Shown: positions 59,173 through 64,000 of the stretch, piece after piece
Layout: every line of letters begins with the position of its first letter
How positions within the stretch are numbered: the stretch's first letter is position 1
NCBI GenBank assembly: GCA_016705065.1
Contig: JADIYY010000001.1
Location: forward strand, 558,001 to 622,000
DNA from: Candidatus Aalborgiella aggregata
GTDB lineage: Bacteria; Pseudomonadota; Gammaproteobacteria; Burkholderiales; Burkholderiaceae_C
Direction of reading: 5' to 3'
DNA length: 64,000 bases
Position numbers and translations under genes: made by a program
Notes under the pieces: model-generated
Seen by the model: the letters and a program-made list of their open reading frames with translations, nothing else
Databases searched by the model: none
Told to the model about the DNA's origin: nothing

Positions 59173-60405
59173 ATGGAAGACAATTTGTTACCTGAAGATG
59201 TAGGTTTGCCGCAAAACGATGCTGAGCAAAAGGACAAGGTATCGGTGCCAGTTGCCGATGACGTAATCGCTTTTGATGACATTGTTTCAGGTCGATTTGA
59301 TGACGAAGATGCCAATGTTGCACTACCGAAACGTGTGCTATTGCCGCAAGCTGAGCAACCCAAATTGCACAAAGTGCTGGCGCAAGCGGGCATGGGCTCA
59401 CGACTGGAAATGGAACAACTCATCTTGGAAGGGCGCATTTCCGTCAACAACGAGCCGGCGCACATTGGTCAGCGCATTCAATTAGGCGATCAAGTCAAAG
59501 TCAATGGTAAGCCGATCAAATACCGCATAGCGCCACCGCCAACCCGTGTCATTGCGTACCACAAACCAGCAGGTGAAGTGGTGACGCATGATGATCCGCA
59601 AAACCGTCCCACTGTGTTTCGCAAATTACCCAAGTTGTACCAGGGCAAGTGGCAATCAGTGGGTCGCTTAGATTTGAATACCGAGGGTTTGCTGCTCTTC
59701 AGTAGCTCTGGCGACTTGGCCAACAATTTAATGCACCCACGTTTTGGCTTAGAACGCGAATACGCGGTTCGTGTATTGGGACGCTTGGATAAAGAAGAAA
59801 AACAAAAGCTCCTCGATGGTGTGCAGCTTGACGATGGATTAGCGCAATTTGGCTCGATTGAAGACGGTGGCGGCGAAGGTGCCAACTGCTGGTACAAGGT
59901 CACCATTTCGGAAGGTCGTAACCGCGAAGTACGCCGCATGTTGGAATCAGTTGGCCATGCGGTCAGCCGTTTGATTCGCATACGCTACGGCGCCATGGTG
60001 TTGCCTAAGGGCTTGAAGCGTGGCGCGTGGATGGAATTGGGCGAGTCGGATATTCAAGCGCTGATGCGGGCAGTGAATGCCGCATCCCCATCGCAACGCC
60101 CTGCAAGTCGACCTGACCGTGGTGCAAATACTGGTGGTGGTGAAGGTAATCGCAATCGCAACCGCGGGAATCGTGGCGGTAACCAAAACGGTGGGAAAAG
60201 TGGCGGCAGAGGCATGTCGGGACGTTCTAATGGCCAAGTTCAACCTCGTTCCAACGCACCAGATAACCGTCAACCCGACCCATTAAAGACCTCGCAAGGC
60301 TATATTGGTGCCGACAGTTTGAATCAGCAACGACAACAACGCCGTGCTAGTTCAGGCTCTGGTTCGGGTGGGAATGGTGCACGCCGCGCATCGCGCCGTC
60401 CATAA
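59173..60405 (+). CDS. rluB: 23S rRNA pseudouridine(2605) synthase RluB
   Basis: A 410-residue enzyme with an acidic N-terminal 55 residues, an S4 domain (KLHKVLAQAGMGSRLEMEQL), the RsuA-type catalytic domain (SVGRLDLNTEGLLLFSSSGD with catalytic Asp; EGRNREVRRMLESVGHAVSR), and a disordered Arg/Gly/Asn-rich tail of about 105 residues. The tail includes QPDPLKTS, closely matching QPDPLRTS in the RhlE tail. Extended tails are typical of Burkholderiales RluB. It is followed by a repeat copy and ndk. Confidence 0.95.
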   Translation: MEDNLLPEDVGLPQNDAEQKDKVSVPVADDVIAFDDIVSGRFDDEDANVALPKRVLLPQAEQPKLHKVLAQAGMGSRLEMEQLILEGRISVNNEPAHIGQRIQLGDQVKVNGKPIKYRIAPPPTRVIAYHKPAGEVVTHDDPQNRPTVFRKLPKLYQGKWQSVGRLDLNTEGLLLFSSSGDLANNLMHPRFGLEREYAVRVLGRLDKEEKQKLLDGVQLDDGLAQFGSIEDGGGEGANCWYKVTISEGRNREVRRMLESVGHAVSRLIRIRYGAMVLPKGLKRGAWMELGESDIQALMRAVNAASPSQRPASRPDRGANTGGGEGNRNRNRGNRGGNQNGGKSGGRGMSGRSNGQVQPRSNAPDNRQPDPLKTSQGYIGADSLNQQRQQRRASSGSGSGGNGARRASRRP

Positions 60406-60458
60406 GCATTTAATAACCGAAATGCACTGGGCAATACGGCGTTAGCCGTGTTTGGCAG

Positions 60459-60525
60459 TTATATATGAAAAATCAGGCTGTAGACAGCATACTTATTGCC
60501 TAGTATGCTATTAAAATAATAGTAT
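60459..60525 (-). repeat. Dispersed repeat copy between rluB and ndk
   Basis: Reverse-oriented copy: on the plus strand TTATATATGAAAAATCAGGC, TGTAGACAGCATACTTATTG, CCTAGTATGCTATTAAAATA and ATAG. Just upstream (60424-60457) GCACTGGGCAATACGGCGTT then AGCCGTGTTTGGCA looks like a decayed forward half-copy. Nothing else is recognisable in the 286-base gap. Confidence 0.8.
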
Positions 60526-60691
60526 TCAGTCTCTCAAAATATTCCCGCATTCAGGCGATGATTTAGAGAATCCGGCAATAGAAATCAGCATTAGCAAGTT
60601 AAAATAGAGGGCTTGCTATAAATTTTGAACGCAAACGTTTGGAATCGACTGGCAATCTAAAGACTTAACCCGTATCAAGGAAATATACACA

Positions 60692-61117
60692 ATGGCTATC
60701 GAACGCACTCTCTCTATCATCAAACCTGACGCAGTTGCTAAAAACGTGATCGGTCAAATTTACGCTCGTTTTGAAGCTGCTGGCTTGAAAGTTGTTGCTG
60801 CCAAAATGGCTCACCTCTCACGTGGCGAGGCAGAGGCTTTTTACGCAGTTCACAAAGCACGTCCATTTTTCAACGACTTGGTCAGCTTCATGATTTCTGG
60901 CCCTGTGATGATTCAAGCGCTAGAAGGCGAAGGCGCCATTTTGAAAAACCGCGATTTGATGGGCGCAACAGACCCTAAGAAGGCCGACAAAGGCACCATT
61001 CGTGCTGACTTTGCAGACAGCATTGATGCCAACGCCGTGCACGGTTCAGACGCAGCAGAAACAGCAGCGCAAGAAATTGCCTTCTTTTTCCCTGGCATGA
61101 ACGTCTACAGCCGTTAA
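60692..61117 (+). CDS. ndk: nucleoside diphosphate kinase
   Basis: A 141-residue enzyme that transfers gamma-phosphate among nucleotides through a phosphohistidine. AIERTLSIIKPDAVAKNVIG at the start, RPFFNDLVSFMISGPVMI, MGATDPKKADKGTIRADFA and NAVHGSDAAETAAQEIAFFF with the catalytic His are all conserved. Length is exactly as expected. An AAGGAAA ribosome-binding site precedes the ATG. It opens the conserved ndk-rlmN-pilW-rodZ-ispG series. Confidence 0.99.
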   Translation: MAIERTLSIIKPDAVAKNVIGQIYARFEAAGLKVVAAKMAHLSRGEAEAFYAVHKARPFFNDLVSFMISGPVMIQALEGEGAILKNRDLMGATDPKKADKGTIRADFADSIDANAVHGSDAAETAAQEIAFFFPGMNVYSR

Positions 61118-61150
61118 TCAAATTGCCCGTTAAATAGTCAGTCTTTTGCC

Positions 61151-62254
61151 ATGACGGTCAACCTACTCGATTTTGATCGCCAGGGGTTGATCGCTTATTG
61201 TGAGCAATTGGGCGAAAAAAGCTTCAGAGCAACGCAGCTTTTTCGTTGGATACACCAAAAAGGCGAATCTGATTTCGCTCAAATGAGCGATTTGGCCAAG
61301 CCTTTGCGTGATAAATTGGCTCTAAAAGCCCGTGTACAGGGCTTGCCCATCATCAGTCAAAAAGAATCCAGCGATGGAACCATCAAATGGCTGTTTGATG
61401 TGGGTGGTGGGAACGCTGTCGAAGCGGTATTTATCCCAGAAGAAACTCGTGGTACTTTGTGTGTCTCATCGCAAGCAGGATGCGCTGTAGGGTGTCGTTT
61501 TTGCTCAACGGGACATCAGGGGTTTAGCCGTAATCTGACCACCGGTGAAATCATCAGCCAATTGTGGTTTGCTGAGCATTTTTTGCGTAAGCGCTTGTCG
61601 ACAAGTGAACGCGTTATCTCTAATGTGGTGATGATGGGCATGGGTGAGCCATTGCAAAATTACACCGCTTTAGTTCCAGCCTTGCGCGCAATGTTGGACG
61701 ACCATGGTTATGGTTTGTCCAGGCGCCGATTGACGGTGTCCACTTCAGGTGTTGTCCCCATGATTGACCGCTTGGCCGCAGATTGTCCGGTTGCGTTGGC
61801 AGTCTCATTGCATGCACCGACGGATGCTTTACGTGACAACTTGGTACCCATTAACCAAAAATACCCGATTGCCGAATTACTGGATGCTTGCCAACGGTAT
61901 TTGGCATTTGCGCCGCGCGATTTCATTACCTTTGAATATTGCATGCTAGACGGTGTCAACGACAGCATTGAGCATGCCAAACAGTTGGTCGACTTGGTAA
62001 AAAACCATGCGGGCAAAGGCATTCCATGCAAATTTAATTTGATCCCCTTTAACCCGTTTCCCGCTTCAGGCCTGCTGTGTTCGTCCAAGAATCAAGTACA
62101 GGCTTTTGCCAAAGTTCTCAGCGATGCGGGTATAGTGACAACCGTACGCAAAACACGTGGTGACGACATTGATGCGGCTTGTGGGCAATTGGCCGGTGAG
62201 GTGATTGACAGAACTAAGGTAGTTATTCGCATGCAACAAAGGATGGTTGAATGA
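61151..62254 (+). CDS. rlmN: 23S rRNA/tRNA (adenine-C2)-methyltransferase RlmN
   Basis: A 367-residue radical-SAM enzyme methylating A2503 of 23S rRNA and A37 of some tRNAs. The cluster motif is CAVGCRFC in SSQAGCAVGCRFCSTGHQGF; VVMMGMGEPLQNY and LTVSTSGVVPMIDRLA bind SAM; and the conserved second cysteine near the C-terminus is in DIDAACGQLAG. The N-terminal accessory domain (about 1-90) has EKSFRATQLFRWIHQKGESD. The stop overlaps the pilW start by four bases. Confidence 0.98.
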   Translation: MTVNLLDFDRQGLIAYCEQLGEKSFRATQLFRWIHQKGESDFAQMSDLAKPLRDKLALKARVQGLPIISQKESSDGTIKWLFDVGGGNAVEAVFIPEETRGTLCVSSQAGCAVGCRFCSTGHQGFSRNLTTGEIISQLWFAEHFLRKRLSTSERVISNVVMMGMGEPLQNYTALVPALRAMLDDHGYGLSRRRLTVSTSGVVPMIDRLAADCPVALAVSLHAPTDALRDNLVPINQKYPIAELLDACQRYLAFAPRDFITFEYCMLDGVNDSIEHAKQLVDLVKNHAGKGIPCKFNLIPFNPFPASGLLCSSKNQVQAFAKVLSDAGIVTTVRKTRGDDIDAACGQLAGEVIDRTKVVIRMQQRMVE

Positions 62255-63057
62255 TGGCAAGTAAAAATTCTCTTTTCGTCACGGCTATGCTAGTCCTTGT
62301 CTTTACTTGGCTCAGTGGCTGTGCCACCGAACCTACGGGAACTGCAGGGCAAGCCGATTTGGCTACTGCGTCAGACGAAACAGAGCAACAAAAGCGCGCC
62401 AAAATCAGGTTGGAATTGGCGCAGGGCTATTTAGAGCAGGGACAGCTCACTGTTGCCCTGGACGAAGTGAAATTGGCTATCAATGCAGACCCCAGATCCA
62501 CCGATGCATACAACTTGCGTGGCCTGATTTACATGCGTCTGAACGACATGGGTTTGGCGCGTGACAGTTTTACGCGTGCAGCCAGTTTGAATCCAAGAGA
62601 TGGCAATGTGCTGCACAATTTGGGATGGTTGTCATGCCAAGAAGCCCGCTACGCAGAATCGATCGTTTATTTTGATCGTGCTTTGGCCAGTCCAGCATAT
62701 CAGGGGCAAGCCAACACTTGGTTGACCAAGGGTGTTTGCTTCATGCGTGCAGGCGACAAGCGACAAGCTGAATCCAGTTTTTTGCGTGCTTTGGAGTTTG
62801 ATGCTGCGAACCCGATCACTGGCTATAACTTGGCAAATTTAATGTACCAGCGCCAAGAGCTGGTACGCGCACAGTTTTACATTCGGCGCTTGAATAACAG
62901 TGAATTTTCCAATGCGGAATCGTTATGGTTGGCTGCCAAAATTGAAAGAAAACTGGGTAATCAAGTGGGCGTCACCCAGTTGGGAGAAAGTTTGAAAAAG
63001 CGGTTTCCAGAATCCAAAGAAATGTCTTTGTTTGATCGGGGTTTATTTAATGACTAA
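62251..63057 (+). CDS. pilW: type IV pilus biogenesis/stability lipoprotein PilW (PilF)
   Basis: A 268-residue TPR lipoprotein. The signal peptide ends in the lipobox WLSGC near residue 24. At least five TPR-like repeats follow, for example IRLELAQGYLEQGQLTVALD, EVKLAINADPRSTDAYNLRG and FTRAASLNPRDGNVLHNLGW. PilF/PilW helps PilQ secretin form in the outer membrane. Position between rlmN and rodZ is conserved whether or not the strain makes pili; no other pilus gene is in the window. It overlaps rlmN by four bases and rodZ by eight. Confidence 0.93.
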   Translation: MMASKNSLFVTAMLVLVFTWLSGCATEPTGTAGQADLATASDETEQQKRAKIRLELAQGYLEQGQLTVALDEVKLAINADPRSTDAYNLRGLIYMRLNDMGLARDSFTRAASLNPRDGNVLHNLGWLSCQEARYAESIVYFDRALASPAYQGQANTWLTKGVCFMRAGDKRQAESSFLRALEFDAANPITGYNLANLMYQRQELVRAQFYIRRLNNSEFSNAESLWLAAKIERKLGNQVGVTQLGESLKKRFPESKEMSLFDRGLFND

Positions 63058-63988
63058 CGCATCACAAGAATTAATTCAATCACCAGAACTGCCGACTTTG
63101 CAGGAAGAGCATGAGGTTCAGAGTGATAACGCGCCAGAAATAAATATTCAAGAGCCGACGCAACCAAGCGCTGGTCAGCTTATAAAACAAGCACGCATGC
63201 AAGCAGGTTTGCACATTGCAGCGTTGGCAGTTACTTTAAAAGTACCAGTGAAACGGCTCGAAGCATTAGAAGACGACAACTTAAACCTGTTACCGGATAT
63301 GGTTTTTGTGCGTGCATTGGCAGCCAGTGTATGCAACACCCTCAAAATTGATCCAGAGCCCATTTTGGCTTTAATGCCCAAGTCAGGTTCAACCAGATTA
63401 GACAATGTCAGCAAGTCGATTGACACACCCATTCGTCGCTCAGCTTTGTCTAATGACAAAGTGAGCCCCATGGATTTTATGAAAACACCATGGATGATAG
63501 GTGGCGCAGCCCTGTTGTTGGGAGCAGCAGCCATCTATTTTTGGCCGACGATGAAGTCTGACAGCACAAAGACCATTCAAGAGTCAAAAACATCGGGTGT
63601 AATCGAGATGGCTTCAAAAGAATCCAACGCCATTCAAGTGACACCGGTGGTTGCGACACCGGTCACTGCGGCAACCGCACCGGTTATATCCACCGATACG
63701 GCAAACCAGCCAAGCGCATTGACGGCATCCGCCAATACGACAACGGTGAGTGATGGTATTGTGGCTTTCAAAGCCAGTGGTGATACTTGGATTGAGGTCA
63801 AAGATGCCAAGGGAGCCACGGTTTTTAAACAGCTTATGAAGGCAGGGGAAAGCGCTGGTGCGAATGGTGTTTTACCTTTGTCCGTGACTGTAGGAAGTAC
63901 AAATTTCACACAAGTACTGGTTCGCGGTCAGGTTAAAGATTTGACTTCGATTGCAAAAAACAATGTGGCGTTTTTTGAGGTGAAGTGA
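63050..63988 (+). CDS. rodZ: RodZ-like cytoskeletal helix-turn-helix membrane protein
   Basis: A 312-residue bitopic protein that links MreB to the cell wall machinery. An acidic N-terminal stretch leads to a Cro-like HTH (GQLIKQARMQAGLHIAALAV, then TLKVPVKRLEALEDDN), one transmembrane helix (MIGGAALLLGAAAIYFW), a Thr/Ala/Val-rich periplasmic linker and a C-terminal DUF4115 domain (DTWIEVKDAKGATVFKQLMK). I chose the ATG at 63050; the frame opens six codons earlier. The linker is low complexity. Its stop overlaps the next ATG (TGATG). Confidence 0.93.
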   Translation: MTNASQELIQSPELPTLQEEHEVQSDNAPEINIQEPTQPSAGQLIKQARMQAGLHIAALAVTLKVPVKRLEALEDDNLNLLPDMVFVRALAASVCNTLKIDPEPILALMPKSGSTRLDNVSKSIDTPIRRSALSNDKVSPMDFMKTPWMIGGAALLLGAAAIYFWPTMKSDSTKTIQESKTSGVIEMASKESNAIQVTPVVATPVTAATAPVISTDTANQPSALTASANTTTVSDGIVAFKASGDTWIEVKDAKGATVFKQLMKAGESAGANGVLPLSVTVGSTNFTQVLVRGQVKDLTSIAKNNVAFFEVK

Positions 63989-64000
63989 TGCAGTCGAGTT
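63988..64000 (+). CDS. ispG: First codons of the next gene, probably ispG, cut by window edge
   Basis: ATG at 63988 overlaps the rodZ stop (TGATG) and reads MQSS before the window ends. In Burkholderiales rodZ is followed by ispG (4-hydroxy-3-methylbut-2-enyl diphosphate synthase); the name rests on gene order only. Confidence 0.45.

Noticed and set aside
6762..60525. The recurrent element as a CRISPR array
   Set aside because: Copies are dispersed singly kilobases apart, diverged and in both orientations; there are no regular spacers or cas genes.
1..64000. tRNA or rRNA genes, insertion sequences, prophage genes
   Set aside because: I read the gaps on both strands and found no cloverleaf-like sequences, rRNA stretches, transposase or phage proteins.

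Overview
The window looks like chromosomal DNA of a betaproteobacterium of the order Burkholderiales, most likely Comamonadaceae or a close relative. The reasons are gene order and protein type: odhA-odhB-lpd followed by zapE, scpB-rluB, ndk-rlmN-pilW-rodZ, grpE-dnaK-dnaJ, hemF-nadD-rsfS-rlmH-maf, dnaG-rpoD with a long basic RpoD N-terminus, and a membrane-free RnfB. Base composition appears close to 50% G+C, lowish for that family, and I cannot name a genus. I see no tRNA, rRNA, CRISPR array, prophage or insertion sequence. Almost everything is dense housekeeping sequence with short intergenic gaps, none longer than 300 bases.

Layout. 1-2.2 kb: 3' part of gcvP and a SirB1-type protein. 2.2-4.9 kb: a NitT/TauT-type ABC importer operon. 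5-6.7 kb: an EptA-type phosphoethanolamine transferase. 6.8-10.8 kb: grpE-dnaK-dnaJ behind a sigma-32-like promoter. 11-16.6 kb: an FKBP isomerase, a winged-helix regulator, rpoD and dnaG. 16.7-21 kb: a VOC protein, a LysE exporter, rnfB, a nitroreductase and a HerA-like ATPase. 21-27.4 kb: a forward run of yebC, purD, an acyltransferase, hemF, nadD, rsfS, rlmH and maf, with maf frameshifted. 27.4-34.6 kb: reverse-strand aminotransferase, orphan PhnD-like binding protein, serB, a GST and mfd. 34.6-38.3 kb: ispD, a VOC gene and a TetR-led operon of small VOC, DUF1428 and SRPBCC proteins. 38.4-45.5 kb: a crotonase, a Rossmann-like protein, an aromatic aminotransferase, rhlE and argF-argD. 45.6-52.5 kb: the 2-oxoglutarate dehydrogenase operon and zapE. 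52.5-64 kb: a secreted K/Q-rich protein, PP2C, a DinG-type helicase, bamD/rluD (divergent), scpB, rluB, ndk, rlmN, pilW, rodZ and the first codons of the next gene.

The most interesting structure is a dispersed ~60-75 bp repeat. It has a GCTAT/ATAGC stem-loop followed by a conserved AGGCAAT-N-AATACGCCGGCTACAGCC block and an AT-rich tail. I count about ten intergenic copies. Copies or copy-like stretches also lie inside four reading frames: the linkers of DnaG and SucB, a loop of IspD, and the whole signal peptide of the secreted K/Q-rich protein. The SucB, IspD and signal-peptide copies are read in the same frame, and in each the consensus in-frame TAG has become a sense codon (CAG, AAG, TAT). 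One intergenic copy contains the start codon of rlmH and another abuts or supplies that of rnfB. Two single-gene segments (nitroreductase; Rossmann-like protein) are each bracketed by direct copies. This suggests a small mobile or amplifying repeat that seeds new protein sequence and translation starts.
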